Below are positions 16,518 through 24,691 of a stretch of DNA of 64,000 nt, piece by piece. Below the pieces are notes generated by a model, which made no database searches, was not told where the DNA came from, and saw only the letters and a list, made by a program, of their open reading frames with translations. Source of the stretch: Deltaproteobacteria bacterium HGW-Deltaproteobacteria-6 (GTDB lineage: Bacteria > Desulfobacterota > Syntrophia > Syntrophales > Smithellaceae); contig PHAT01000001.1 of NCBI GenBank assembly GCA_002840435.1, positions 780,979 to 844,978 of the forward strand. The letters run 5' to 3'. The position numbers and the translations under genes were made by a program. Every line of letters begins with the position of its first letter. Position 1 is the stretch's first letter.

Positions 16518-17745
16518 CGTCCTGGCCTCCCTTATTATCACCGCCTTTCTTATCTTTACTTATCGTGCTGGTTCGCGTTCTGTACTCATTGCCGCCTTCA
16601 TATGGGTTCATGTCTTCCAGCTCGCGAACTTCGTTTGGGTTCATGGCTTCAATATTGACCATGCCTTCATAGTATGCAGTCCGCGCCGCCGTATCGCCGC
16701 GCAAAAGGCCACCCGTGGAAAACTTTGCAAAATAATTTTCTTTTTGATCTTCATCCAGCAGGTCGCGGAAAATCGCCATTTCGATATTAACGAGACGCGG
16801 AGTCAGTGCGTATTTGACATATTCAAGGTCAAAGGCGTCGGCGCTGGCATACGTCGCCACTTTTTCGCCGGATTGCAGCATGGAAAGCGGAAGACCGAAA
16901 AACAAATCCACAATTTCTTTTTTCTGGAAGTTGCGGGATTCCAGGAACTGAGAATCAACGGAAGACATGCCCAGTTTTTCCCATTTCATCCCGTCTTCCA
17001 TCATTGCCGTTTTATGTGCATTCTCAACGGATGAATGAACGTCATTGAATGAATCAAGGATTGCCTTGCGGGTTCCTGAGTCTTTAATATTTCCGGGAAA
17101 CGTCAACACGCCGCCAAGCATTGTTCCCTGCTTGAATAATTTTGCCCCGTGCTTTTCGGTAGCCAGGGCAAGGCCGATGCTTTCCCGGGCGTACTCAATA
17201 GGATTAAGTCCCATGAAGCCATTAAGAACGAGGCCGCGAATATGCATAATGCGTTCACCCGGGATCGGGTCGATAGTTGATCCATCAGGGCGGGCCACTT
17301 TATAAGTAAGGCTATAATCAGGATTTTGGACTACTTCACGAACGCGCCCCATCGGTATGGGAATAAGCTCCCGAACTTCACGCCCCGGCAGGCCGCTTTT
17401 CAGTGCAAAGAAATTCCCACGAAGATCCAGACAAGCCGAAACCATTCCCCAAAATTCCGGTGCGGTCATCCAGCTATTCGGCTGCCGGTGCAAAAGCCGG
17501 TAAAGTCGAAGATCTTTTGCTTTCTCTTTCGTTTTTTCGACTTCTTTGTATAAATGGCATGGCAACTGCGCGATTGAATCAGCTTTAATTTTTACACATG
17601 AATGAACAGCCATTGCTCTCATGGCCGTGTTGGAGTTTACCGATTGACCGGAAGACGTTTCGCCGCCGCCAAAGGTTGACAGGATCAGCCTTGACAGTTC
17701 GTCGCTACTCATTGCTTTCGGTCTTATGGCGTCAAAGAGTCCCAT
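16507..17745 (-). CDS. HK97-family portal protein
   Basis: A 412-aa portal protein with family hallmarks: MGLFDAIRPK at the start, a VHSCVKIKADSIAQLPCHLY strand-helix, LLHRQPNSWMTAPEFW, GLNPIEYARESIGLALATEKHGAKLF and the helix FLESRNFQKKEIVDLFFGLP. It forms the dodecameric ring through which DNA enters and leaves the head. The last 30 residues are hydrophilic, rich in Lys, Gly and Asp. The gene follows a small membrane protein gene whose stop overlaps its ATG. Confidence 0.93.
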   Translation of the reverse strand: MGLFDAIRPKAMSSDELSRLILSTFGGGETSSGQSVNSNTAMRAMAVHSCVKIKADSIAQLPCHLYKEVEKTKEKAKDLRLYRLLHRQPNSWMTAPEFWGMVSACLDLRGNFFALKSGLPGREVRELIPIPMGRVREVVQNPDYSLTYKVARPDGSTIDPIPGERIMHIRGLVLNGFMGLNPIEYARESIGLALATEKHGAKLFKQGTMLGGVLTFPGNIKDSGTRKAILDSFNDVHSSVENAHKTAMMEDGMKWEKLGMSSVDSQFLESRNFQKKEIVDLFFGLPLSMLQSGEKVATYASADAFDLEYVKYALTPRLVNIEMAIFRDLLDEDQKENYFAKFSTGGLLRGDTAARTAYYEGMVNIEAMNPNEVRELEDMNPYEGGNEYRTRTSTISKDKKGGDNKGGQDDES

Positions 17746-17909
17746 TAATCAGCCTTCATAAAAAAACCGCCCGCGAAGATAAGCCCTCCGCAGACGGTAA
17801 ACGATACCCACGGCGCAAACAGGTAAAGCCCGACGCCGATTAACGCCAGGCCAGAGACAAGAAGCACGTCCCGGAAAGAAACTTTTTTGAGCAACTGAAT
17901 TGCTTTCAC
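17745..17909 (-). CDS. Small two-helix membrane protein
   Basis: 54 aa starting with GTG: VKAIQLLKKVSFRDVLL, then two hydrophobic segments (about residues 14-33 and 36-50) and a short MKAD tail. The stop TAA overlaps the portal ATG (TAATG), supporting a real coupled gene. The ribosome site is weak. The position between terminase and portal is not a usual holin site; its role is unknown. Confidence 0.6.
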   Translation of the reverse strand: MKAIQLLKKVSFRDVLLVSGLALIGVGLYLFAPWVSFTVCGGLIFAGGFFMKAD

Positions 17910-18005
17910 TATTTCATCACAATCTCACCGCAAAAGAATTACTGACAAAAAAATTCAATTCAAATTTACGGCTCAATTATGACGGATGTTTTATTGATTT
18001 GATAC

Positions 18006-18052
18006 GGACAGAATAGGTATAAACATGGACAAAATAGGGACAAAAGCGGACA
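18006..18052 (-). repeat. Helically phased TTTTGTCC repeats
   Basis: Four copies of a TTNTGTCC-like octamer (GGACA on the plus strand at 18006, 18027, 18038 and 18048) occur just after the HTH gene stop. Starts are 21, 11 and 10 bp apart, close to whole turns of DNA, so bound protein would sit on one face. This resembles an operator or packaging-enzyme binding site. Confidence 0.5.
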
Positions 18053-18053
18053 A

Positions 18054-18236
18054 CTAAGCGGCGAGCTCGTTAAGTTTCCAATTTTCGGCAACTGCTTTCG
18101 TTATCACAGGATGACCGGCACGATTCTTTTTTACCGGCAAACCTTTTTTTTTCCAATACCGTATCGCTGTTTTATCACTGACTTTTAAATACTTTGATAT
18201 TTCATTCCAGCCTTCAAGAATTTCGTCCATATTCAC
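18054..18236 (-). CDS. Helix-turn-helix DNA-binding protein (excisionase/AlpA-like)
   Basis: 60 aa with one winged HTH: EISKYLKVSDKTAIRYWKKK, then GLPVKKNRAGHPVITKAV, typical of the MerR/HTH_17 class (AlpA, excisionase, terminase small subunit DNA-binding domains). It overlaps the large terminase stop by 4 nt. A set of phased repeats lies immediately downstream. It could help the terminase recognise DNA or regulate the late operon. Confidence 0.7.
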   Translation of the reverse strand: MNMDEILEGWNEISKYLKVSDKTAIRYWKKKGLPVKKNRAGHPVITKAVAENWKLNELAA

Positions 18237-19945
18237 CCCACCGTCATACGTTGTTTAATTTCTTCCGCGGTCATGCCGTCATAAACGGACTTCTGCCGCT
18301 TTGCCTCCGGATTCATAGCCATCAGTGCCACGGCTGACAATCCGGCCATGAGTGGGTCTATCTTCCCGGTCCCGCTGGCTGACTTCGTGATCAGGATTGC
18401 ATTTCCTTTCGGTTCCACTCTGGCGTTACCGACACACCAGGCCATCATCCGGCTGCCGTCCTGGATTATCTCTTTTGCCGCCACTTTGCGTTCTGTAGTC
18501 TTAATGGCGCTATTTAAACGCCATCCCTGAGATATGCCGACGATCCGCTCATGCTCAATTTTCCCCTCGCCCTTTTCGTCGCCGTTCTCCAGCTCGTCGA
18601 CAATCGCACCGATCCCCGATGGGTCGACGCCGATCCGGTCAAGTAATCCGGATGCGTCACACTTTCTCACGATATCACCGAACTGCTTCACATCCTGGCC
18701 AATCTCATCGATAATGATCAAATCTCCGTCTTTAGCAAAGTCGTGATAACGAGGGGCTTCTGATTTCCGACGTTCAAGGGCGATTGCATGGCACCAGGCG
18801 CGGGACCACCAAAGCCATACACCGGTTTCGGCATCCCTGCCAATTACGGTCATACCCAAAAGGTCATCGAGGCCGCCGCCGTCGCCTCCTATTTCGATTA
18901 CTTCGCAGCGTTCAAGAATGGTCTCAAGGGTAACTTTGCCCGCGGCCGCTTCCCAGAAGTCCGCACCTGCCCAGCGCTGGGCCTTCATTGACGTTGCAAT
19001 CTGAATATTTAGGTGCTTAGCAAGAAAGCTCTGCTTGGACTGTGCGCCTTCAATTTCAGCCTTTTTGAATTCCCGCTTTAAGAACTCTTCATCAACGGAC
19101 GCGCCCAGGTTTGGATTCGGGATATAAAAGTTTTTTGGAACAAGGTGCAATTTCTTTTCAATCATCTGCTTTGGAAACTCATAAATAATAGGCAGAAACG
19201 CCGGATCGTCAATCTTGCCATCCCGGACGCCGCGGGCATATTCCAGTTTATCAGCAAAGACACCTGCCGGCGCTTCATCCGATTGTGTTGTCAGCCAGAT
19301 AACAAAACCCTCTGGACGTGCCGCGAGCCCGCCCGTTACCTCTGTGAAGATATTTGTCGCCGCCGGCCGTTTGCCGAAAAGCCAAAGTTCTTCAACAAGG
19401 ATCCCGACGCCCTTCAACCCGCCAACCGTATCGCTTTCGGCGGCAACGATCTTGAGTGTGGCTCCTGCGTTCCGGTGGGTGATCTGCCGGTAGTGCTCTT
19501 GAGGATACATAAGATCAGTTAGGTCTTCATCTGAGCTGATCATGCCACAAGATGGTTTAAATGAATTCCCGGCAACTTCCACGGTCGGCGCAATAATAAA
19601 AAATTCTGCTGATTCTCTCCAATTCAGGATAAGGGCGGTCAGCATTATCCCCGCCGCCATTCCCGATTTGTCGTTCTTCTTCGCCACCATGACAAAGAAT
19701 TCACGGATAAGGCGCCGGCCTGTTTCAGGATCACATGATCCGAAAATATGGGAAACAAGATCAAACTGCCACTGGCTACCAACCTGGCCATAAGTCGGAC
19801 ACCCGGGAACGTCCTTCAGCCGCAGTTCTTTAAAAACAGACAGACCGCGTTCTGCAGCATCGGGAAATAAAGGCGGGAAGGTAATTAGTGACTTCTTAGC
19901 CACTATTCGTTTTTCCCAGTCCTTACATGCGGTTGACCATTTCAT
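18233..19945 (-). CDS. terL: Terminase large subunit
   Basis: 570 aa with both domains of a packaging motor. The ATPase half has a Walker A-like AKKNDKSGMAAG at about residues 88-99 and a Walker B GILVEELWLF at about 181-190, followed by the coupling motif WLTTQSDEAPAG. The nuclease half has acidic residues in IEIGGDGGGLDDLLGMTVIG (about 350) and LIIIDEIGQDVKQF (about 410). It cuts and pumps phage DNA into the prohead. It overlaps the HTH gene and follows the 68-aa gene by 3 nt. The motif style fits the Terminase_1 group. Confidence 0.92.
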   Translation of the reverse strand: MKWSTACKDWEKRIVAKKSLITFPPLFPDAAERGLSVFKELRLKDVPGCPTYGQVGSQWQFDLVSHIFGSCDPETGRRLIREFFVMVAKKNDKSGMAAGIMLTALILNWRESAEFFIIAPTVEVAGNSFKPSCGMISSDEDLTDLMYPQEHYRQITHRNAGATLKIVAAESDTVGGLKGVGILVEELWLFGKRPAATNIFTEVTGGLAARPEGFVIWLTTQSDEAPAGVFADKLEYARGVRDGKIDDPAFLPIIYEFPKQMIEKKLHLVPKNFYIPNPNLGASVDEEFLKREFKKAEIEGAQSKQSFLAKHLNIQIATSMKAQRWAGADFWEAAAGKVTLETILERCEVIEIGGDGGGLDDLLGMTVIGRDAETGVWLWWSRAWCHAIALERRKSEAPRYHDFAKDGDLIIIDEIGQDVKQFGDIVRKCDASGLLDRIGVDPSGIGAIVDELENGDEKGEGKIEHERIVGISQGWRLNSAIKTTERKVAAKEIIQDGSRMMAWCVGNARVEPKGNAILITKSASGTGKIDPLMAGLSAVALMAMNPEAKRQKSVYDGMTAEEIKQRMTVG

Positions 19946-19948
19946 CAG

Positions 19949-20155
19949 CTAATCCTCTATGGATCTCAAGTCTTCATAGGCCCGAAGCATAGCAACTGGA
20001 TCACCACTCATAACTGCCTGGTCTGCGGCCCGCAGTGATGCTTCAATCATCACAACACCAAAGGCACCAGCTGGCCCGATGTTCTTATAAATTCCCAATA
20101 CATCGCGGACTCTTTCCTGTTCTTTTGGTAATGCCTCACCTAACGTCTCAACCAT
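19949..20155 (-). CDS. Small acidic phage protein next to the terminase
   Basis: A 68-aa helical protein (VRDVLGIYKNIGPAGAFGVVM, then AADQAVMSGDPVAMLRAYEDLRSIED). Proteins like this often lie between terminase subunit genes in phages, but I know of no defined role. AGGAGG lies upstream of the start. The short spacing to the large subunit gene suggests joint expression. Confidence 0.6.
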   Translation of the reverse strand: MVETLGEALPKEQERVRDVLGIYKNIGPAGAFGVVMIEASLRAADQAVMSGDPVAMLRAYEDLRSIED

Positions 20156-20168
20156 AACAAACCTCCTT

Positions 20169-20531
20169 TCATTTCACCAATTTCAACGGCGGTGCGCCGG
20201 GTGAAAACTTTCCCGCGCCCGCCTGCCTTGCCTTATTTTCTTTTTCGCCTTTTTTACCCTTGCCCTCAGCTATCCGCGGATGAACAAATGGCGCCGCAGC
20301 CTGGGCCATACGATCACGGCGGGTTGTATCGGCATTCGTATCGCGCATCACCTTAAGCATATAATCAAGAGGGGTCATATTTTGAAGAGCAGCTTCGTCC
20401 TGAATATCCTGCGGGACCTCCGGCTTTTTTGTCTTTGGCTCGACTGCCGGCTTTCCCTTCCCCTTAGAAGCCCGAGGTTTATATTTTGTCCCTTTTTTCG
20501 GTCCTGATCCCGGTCTTGCTCCGCCTCTCAT
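20169..20531 (-). CDS. Terminase small subunit-like protein
   Basis: 120 aa starting MRGGARPGSGPKKGTKYKP, the basic opening common to small terminase subunits. It then has a Lys/Pro-rich linker and the segment MTPLDYMLKVMRDTNADTTR and QAAAPFVHPRIAEGKG in the C-terminal half. The start at 20531 has AAAGGTGA upstream. It probably recognises the packaging site and loads the large subunit. No clear HTH is seen; the neighbouring 60-aa HTH protein might supply it. Confidence 0.7.
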   Translation of the reverse strand: MRGGARPGSGPKKGTKYKPRASKGKGKPAVEPKTKKPEVPQDIQDEAALQNMTPLDYMLKVMRDTNADTTRRDRMAQAAAPFVHPRIAEGKGKKGEKENKARQAGAGKFSPGAPPLKLVK

Positions 20532-20657
20532 AAAATCACCTTTGAACTTTTGCGAATTGAACTTTTTATCTAAAATGTTCAAAAACTAGAATTAATTCTG
20601 CGCGTGGGGAACCATGCGGTTACGACGGCTTAAGAGCCGCAGAGATTTAACCCACCC

Positions 20658-20744
20658 CTACCCCTTACGGTTTCTTTTACGTGATTCCTCCGCGATCTTA
20701 TTACGTTTTCTCCACTTCAATACTTTTTTACTTTTCTTATTCAT
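20658..20744 (-). CDS. Tiny basic peptide
   Basis: A 28-aa peptide starting MNKKSKKVLKWRKRNKIAEE, with more than half Lys, Arg or Asn residues. Its ATG overlaps the HNH gene stop (ATGA) and GGGAGGG lies upstream, so translation is likely. It may bind DNA or RNA; no family is known. Bases 20583-20657 downstream hold a short hairpin (CGGCT/AGCCG) and no gene. Confidence 0.5.
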   Translation of the reverse strand: MNKKSKKVLKWRKRNKIAEESRKRNRKG

Positions 20745-21034
20745 CTTACCCTCCCATTCTCTTCCTCCGCGCTCTTTTCAGCGTGACACGGAATACAAAG
20801 CCATTGTAAATTCTCATCGTTATCAGCTCCGCCCATATGCAACGGTGTGATGTGATCAAGCTCGCCGTCTTTCAGACCTGTCACGCGCCTGCACTTCTGG
20901 CAGATGTATTCAGCCCTCAGCGCTATTCTCTCCCTGATCTGCTGTAGCTTCCATCCCCTGATGCGTTCAGTGGCTACAGGTGCAGCTCTGCGCGTATCCA
21001 GTGTGGTTATACTTGGCTTTAAACACTTCATCAT
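20741..21034 (-). CDS. HNH endonuclease
   Basis: 97 aa with the HNH fold near the C-terminus: CQKCRRVTGLKDGELDHITPLHMGG in part, then ADNDENLQWLCIPCHAEKS. The CxxC and CxxCH pairs bind structural zinc and DH is the catalytic part. In HK97-type phages, an HNH protein next to the terminase genes is often needed for terminase cutting at the packaging site. It starts on an ATGA overlap with the DUF1064 gene. Confidence 0.85.
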   Translation of the reverse strand: MMKCLKPSITTLDTRRAAPVATERIRGWKLQQIRERIALRAEYICQKCRRVTGLKDGELDHITPLHMGGADNDENLQWLCIPCHAEKSAEEENGRVR

Positions 21035-21402
21035 GGCTCCACAATCCTCACTGGATAAAGCGCCTCAACCTGTTTCTTTTTCATGATATACATCGGCGTC
21101 TTTTTACCTTTTGAATCTTCGAATGTCTGCCGGCCGTCTTTCCAGAAGACGAGAAAATCCAGAACGTATTTCGTATTACCTGGAAGATAAAAAGGTACCT
21201 GACGTAAAAACCAGCATTCACCTGCGTTCTGCAGGGCCATTAATTCGAGATATCGGCGCCGCTCTTTCTTGGATCTGAATTTAATTCCATCAGCTTCACA
21301 CATTACAGCGTGAAACTTATTTGGCTTTTGGGTTTTTACGTCGCATGCCGGCATGTTTTTATTTCTCAAAAACTCTGCATATTGTTCTTCTGTCCAACTC
21401 AT
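21031..21402 (-). CDS. DUF1064 nuclease-like phage protein
   Basis: 123 aa with the DUF1064 pattern: NKFHAVMCEADGIKFRSKKERRRYLEL, then VPFYLPGNTKYVLDFLVFWKDG and FEDSKGKKTPMYIMKKK in parts. The E-x-n-D-x-n-E-x-K arrangement (E in KKERR, D in YVLDF, E and K in FEDSKGKK) looks like the PD-(D/E)XK fold, so a structure-specific nuclease such as a junction resolvase is likely. It is coupled at both ends by ATGA overlaps. Confidence 0.75.
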   Translation of the reverse strand: MSWTEEQYAEFLRNKNMPACDVKTQKPNKFHAVMCEADGIKFRSKKERRRYLELMALQNAGECWFLRQVPFYLPGNTKYVLDFLVFWKDGRQTFEDSKGKKTPMYIMKKKQVEALYPVRIVEP

Positions 21403-22295
21403 GAGCTCACCGCCGGCATTGATTTAAACATCCCCGCCATTATGGAGCCCATTGCTTCCATCGGGTGTTTATCTTTTTTGAATTCCTGAGATTTTCTATC
21501 TTCTGCCGCTGCGTTGTAATTTTTATTTTCTTCTTCCAAGGCCTTCTCAAGATAAAACCTGATTATTTTCACGTTGGCATGATTTTTAATCAGAGAATTT
21601 AGAGAGTGAATAATTGCGTCTCTGTTTTTCCGGTTGGTGTTTTGTGTGATAAATTCCTCAATGATGTGATATTCGCCATATCCAGGATAAATTATTTTTA
21701 GCTTATCAAGGCAGTTTCTGATGTCAATAACATACTGGCTGGGTTTTTCTTCTTCCGGTTCTTTTGGTTGTTCTGTTTTTAAAGAGGCGTCTTTTTTTGA
21801 GTTATCCACAGTTTGATTTTCATGCTCGGGAGCTGGATTAGGAGAAGGATTAGGAGAAGGAGAAGGAGAAGGGGCATTGCTTAATTGACTATCAGGCATG
21901 CTAGTAGCATGCTGCTTGCATGCTTTTGGTATTCTAGTTGTTTGCCCCCACCTTGCGGCAGCAGCAACCTTAGCACGTTCTTTTCTTTCGGGAGCATGCA
22001 CGGCGTATGGGTTGTTGTCTTCCCAATCATGAATAATATACGAACCTTCTGAGCCTTCAATAAATCCAATTTCAAGAAAGGTTGAAATAAGTTTGTCTGG
22101 GTTGCCTTTCCAGTTTACAGCGAGGCCAATATCCTCGTTTGTCATGCCGTTTAACGATCCGTCTGGGTGATTTTCTCCGGCATAAAGCCAGAGATCGATC
22201 AACGCTAAAACTCCCTCGGCTTTTAACCGGCTTTGAAGTTTTTTTCGCTTCACATGCCCAGCGAATGAGATTTGAATTCTTATATCTGTGTTCAT
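21399..22295 (-). CDS. Phage replication initiator-like protein
   Basis: 298 aa. The N-terminal 120 residues look like the winged-helix domain of phage replisome organisers: GVLALIDLWLYAGENHPDGSL, NEDIGLAVNWKGNPDKLI and GFIEGSEGSYIIHDW. A low-complexity linker (Ser/Pro/Asn-rich, about residues 139-156) joins a C-terminal helical domain (SQYVIDIRNCLDKLKIIYPGYG in part, then NRDAIIHSLNSLIK) similar to helicase-loading domains. The DNA coding for the linker holds a DnaA box and iterons, as in lambda gene O. It overlaps neighbours at both ends. Confidence 0.7.
   Translation of the reverse strand: MNTDIRIQISFAGHVKRKKLQSRLKAEGVLALIDLWLYAGENHPDGSLNGMTNEDIGLAVNWKGNPDKLISTFLEIGFIEGSEGSYIIHDWEDNNPYAVHAPERKERAKVAAAARWGQTTRIPKACKQHATSMPDSQLSNAPSPSPSPNPSPNPAPEHENQTVDNSKKDASLKTEQPKEPEEEKPSQYVIDIRNCLDKLKIIYPGYGEYHIIEEFITQNTNRKNRDAIIHSLNSLIKNHANVKIIRFYLEKALEEENKNYNAAAEDRKSQEFKKDKHPMEAMGSIMAGMFKSMPAVSS
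21802..21923. other. Putative phage replication origin inside the initiator gene
   Basis: A perfect DnaA box, TTATCCACA, lies at 21802-21810. It is followed by six purine-rich hexamers (GGATTA or GGAGAA, 21835-21870) and then three GCATGC-headed repeats at 21896, 21907 and 21918, exactly 11 bp apart. A fourth GCATGC is at 21994. The iteron-plus-easily-melted-tract plan inside an initiator gene is the lambda arrangement. Confidence 0.6.
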
Positions 22296-22874
22296 TTACG
22301 CCGCCTGTAAATTCTCGATAATTTGAATTGCTATTGTGGTTTTCTCTACTTCCTGCATTAGTTCATGGCGCCGGTCTTTTAACAAAGTTAAGACGTCGGC
22401 TTTTGATTTCGGTTTTATTTGAGGAATATTCTCATGAATATTTTTCGACGGTTTTGCAGATTTTTTAGTCTTCCGGGATTTCCGGATAACTGCTTTGTTT
22501 TCTTCGTGTTTGATTTTGGTCTGATTTTTGTAGTTCGGATCTGTTAATCTCTTCTTTGCTTCGGCCAGGGCTTCGTTATATTCCGCCGATCCTCTTTCGA
22601 AAGGCTTAGAAGCTTGATAGCATCCACCACAAAGACCGTAACTTATGATTGTCATCGTACGCCCACAGTTACGACATTCTGTGTATTTAGCCATTGGTTT
22701 CACCTCCTCTTTTGTTTCACATGAAATAATTTTTGGAATATTTTTCGGCCTTATTAACGTCTCTTTTTCGACGACGCCATCCCTCATAAATCTCGTTCTG
22801 CAGGTGATACAGATATAATCAATTCCATCGAAAAATATATCAGATGATTTGCAGTTTGGGTTTGGACAGTTCAT
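22296..22874 (-). CDS. Zinc-ribbon protein with basic helical tail
   Basis: 192 aa with two zinc-binding modules: MNCPNPNCKSSDI plus YICITCRTRF (residues 1-30), and ECRNCGRTMTI plus GLCGGCYQA (about 66-86). A Lys-rich segment (about 110-145) and a C-terminal coiled coil (LLKDRRHELMQEVEKTTIAI) follow. It probably binds nucleic acid. It overlaps the radical SAM gene stop and starts the replication gene pair. No named family is recognised. Confidence 0.6.
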   Translation of the reverse strand: MNCPNPNCKSSDIFFDGIDYICITCRTRFMRDGVVEKETLIRPKNIPKIISCETKEEVKPMAKYTECRNCGRTMTIISYGLCGGCYQASKPFERGSAEYNEALAEAKKRLTDPNYKNQTKIKHEENKAVIRKSRKTKKSAKPSKNIHENIPQIKPKSKADVLTLLKDRRHELMQEVEKTTIAIQIIENLQAA

Positions 22875-23704
22875 GCCGCCGCCTCTTGATTATTTTTTGA
22901 ATGAATAATTGCCGGACGCGCCCATAGTTTTTGAAACTTTCCACCGATAAAATCCGGGTTCCTCCACCCATCATCACTTCGCCAAAGCATAGCCATCGGA
23001 GTAAACCCGGCGGATATTGTTTCCATCATGCGTTTTGCGGCCGATGTGATCGTATCGCCTTTATATCCGCAAAGGACATAAGCCCGGAGCGTGTGACTTG
23101 CCGTTGTGAATCCAGCATCTATTAACATTTTCCCGGCTTCTTGAAGTGGTACCAGGTCATCAGGAGTGTCGTATGCAAAAAATAATTGCTTTGGTTTTAA
23201 TCCCCGCAAGGCAATACAGTGCGCGTATGTTAATTTTTTTGCTTCTAATCCGCCGGAAAAATCAGCATATTGATCTTGGTTGGAAAGCATTTTAAAAACT
23301 TCCCATATGTGCTTACTTGAACAGGCTAAAAGGTTATCATCTAAAATATTAAAACCATCTGTAACCGGCAATTCACGGATAATTCGACCTTCTCTTTTCC
23401 ATGCTGAACAAAACCAACATTTATTCGGGCATCCGCGCGACGTGATGACGTAACCTTTTTTCAGGTACATTCCCGGCGTGAAATCACCGCCCGGTTCTCC
23501 AGTAGCGGGACCGCCGATCCGGACGGGAGCGACCGAACGCCATTGATTTGCGAGCCATTCAGCGCGTGGCAAATCCCAAGTAAAAGCAACGCTGATATGG
23601 ATTTCATCAGCTTCATCAAAAAAACCAGGCGGAACATTAATCCTGACGTCTTTATCATCAGGAGTTGCTTTTGTTTTTCTCGGAAATACACGGATGATCT
23701 TCAC
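22871..23704 (-). CDS. Phage radical SAM enzyme
   Basis: 277 aa with the radical SAM cluster motif CPNKCWFC at residues 92-99 (CxxxCxxC), in a TSRGCPNKCWFCSAW context. An N-terminal segment (VRIGGPATGEPGGDF) resembles the linker before the barrel in B12-type radical SAM proteins, though no B12-binding domain is present. Strands FSGGLEAKK, QLFFAYDTP and RAYVLCGYKGDT look like later barrel strands. Related genes occur in other phages without known product. It lies next to an HNH gene and two methyltransferases, so modification of DNA or RNA bases is a fair guess. Confidence 0.8.
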   Translation of the reverse strand: MKIIRVFPRKTKATPDDKDVRINVPPGFFDEADEIHISVAFTWDLPRAEWLANQWRSVAPVRIGGPATGEPGGDFTPGMYLKKGYVITSRGCPNKCWFCSAWKREGRIIRELPVTDGFNILDDNLLACSSKHIWEVFKMLSNQDQYADFSGGLEAKKLTYAHCIALRGLKPKQLFFAYDTPDDLVPLQEAGKMLIDAGFTTASHTLRAYVLCGYKGDTITSAAKRMMETISAGFTPMAMLWRSDDGWRNPDFIGGKFQKLWARPAIIHSKNNQEAAA

Positions 23705-24075
23705 GCCGCTAACCTCTCAGCTATTAATATTTCTTTTGAATCTTCCCGGAAATCATCAATATGGCACACGATAATCTTGTTTTTCTTTATCAAAATACTG
23801 TCTGCCCATTCCTGGGACCGGACGCCACTTGAAATGATTTTATTTTTAAATAGCTCAGGTGATCTATGAGCCGAATAGGTGCCACCTGTATGATGCTCAG
23901 CGCACAAATATAAACATGCGTCCGGATCGTACCGGATGGACAGATTCTTTTTACTGTACCAATGATGGGGATCACAGGAAGTTTCACAACACCCGGGATA
24001 TTCACAGCGCCCTCCGGCACGAATTGAAACGACCTCGCGAAGAAGATCCAGAAGGTATTTATCAGAAACTTTCAC
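23701..24075 (-). CDS. HNH-type nuclease
   Basis: 124 aa with CEYPGCCETSCDPHHW (about residues 23-38) and LYLCAEHHTGGTYSAH (about 55-70). The HH and CxxH pairs match an HNH/zinc nuclease core. It overlaps the radical SAM gene by 4 nt and the methyltransferase gene by 4 nt. Such small HNH proteins in phages may be free-standing homing nucleases or help in recombination. A second HNH gene lies at 20741-21034. Confidence 0.7.
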   Translation of the reverse strand: MKVSDKYLLDLLREVVSIRAGGRCEYPGCCETSCDPHHWYSKKNLSIRYDPDACLYLCAEHHTGGTYSAHRSPELFKNKIISSGVRSQEWADSILIKKNKIIVCHIDDFREDSKEILIAERLAA

Positions 24076-24691
24076 GCTGCATTAACCTCGCTTAAATTGC
24101 CCCACTGTTCAGCCATTGCCCGGGCGATCCCTGGAAACGTCCGACTCCTGTTCTTGTTTGAATCTTTTCTTGAATCTTCGTACCACTGGGGAAGTTTTTT
24201 TCCGCCGGAGGTAATATGGAATTCACCCTTGTTTATATGTTCTCCGAACAGCGGGGCGTCCATTGTTGTAGGTTTTAACGTCGGAAGATTCTTTAACCAG
24301 AGGCACGTTGTTTTCTGGTAAGGTTCGCCAAAATCATAAGGCTGTATTATTTGATCGGGCGGTTTAATCCGTGAAGATATAATCCCCACCGGATTTTCAA
24401 TGCAGATTTTCGGGATACGGGCAAACATGAGCTGGGCAACAAACCAAATGCCTTCATCCTGCTGCTTTGCTTTGCGATAAAAATGCTTTGCCCCGCTACA
24501 TGCTAAATCTGTGCATGGTGGATGTCCTATCATCATGTCCCACCCCCCCCTAAGAATTCCAGCACGTCGCCTTGAATGTGTTGCCCGGGAATTTCAGTAG
24601 GAAGCAAATCGCAAGACCATGCGTCATGGCCCTTAGCCTTGAAAGCCTCTCTGACGATTCCCGAAAATTCACACGCGACCAATACTTTCAT
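24072..24691 (-). pseudogene. DNA cytosine methyltransferase, split by a one-base shift in a G8 tract
   Basis: The downstream frame carries MIGHPPCTDLACSGAKHF, the PC-containing catalytic motif of C5-cytosine methyltransferases, then ICIENPVGIIS (the ENV-like motif) and a basic C-terminus. The upstream frame from ATG 24691 reads MKVLVACEFSGIVREAFKAK and on to GDVLEF, the SAM-binding half. The two frames meet at a run of eight G (minus strand, 24543-24550). With nine G the protein would be continuous, about 206 aa. The ATG overlaps the upstream stop (ATGA). It may be a broken gene, a phase-variable gene or a sequencing error. Confidence 0.8.

Noticed and set aside
21835-21874. Purine hexamer run as a CRISPR-like or microsatellite array
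   Set aside because: No spacers; it encodes a Ser/Pro/Asn linker and fits an origin element better.
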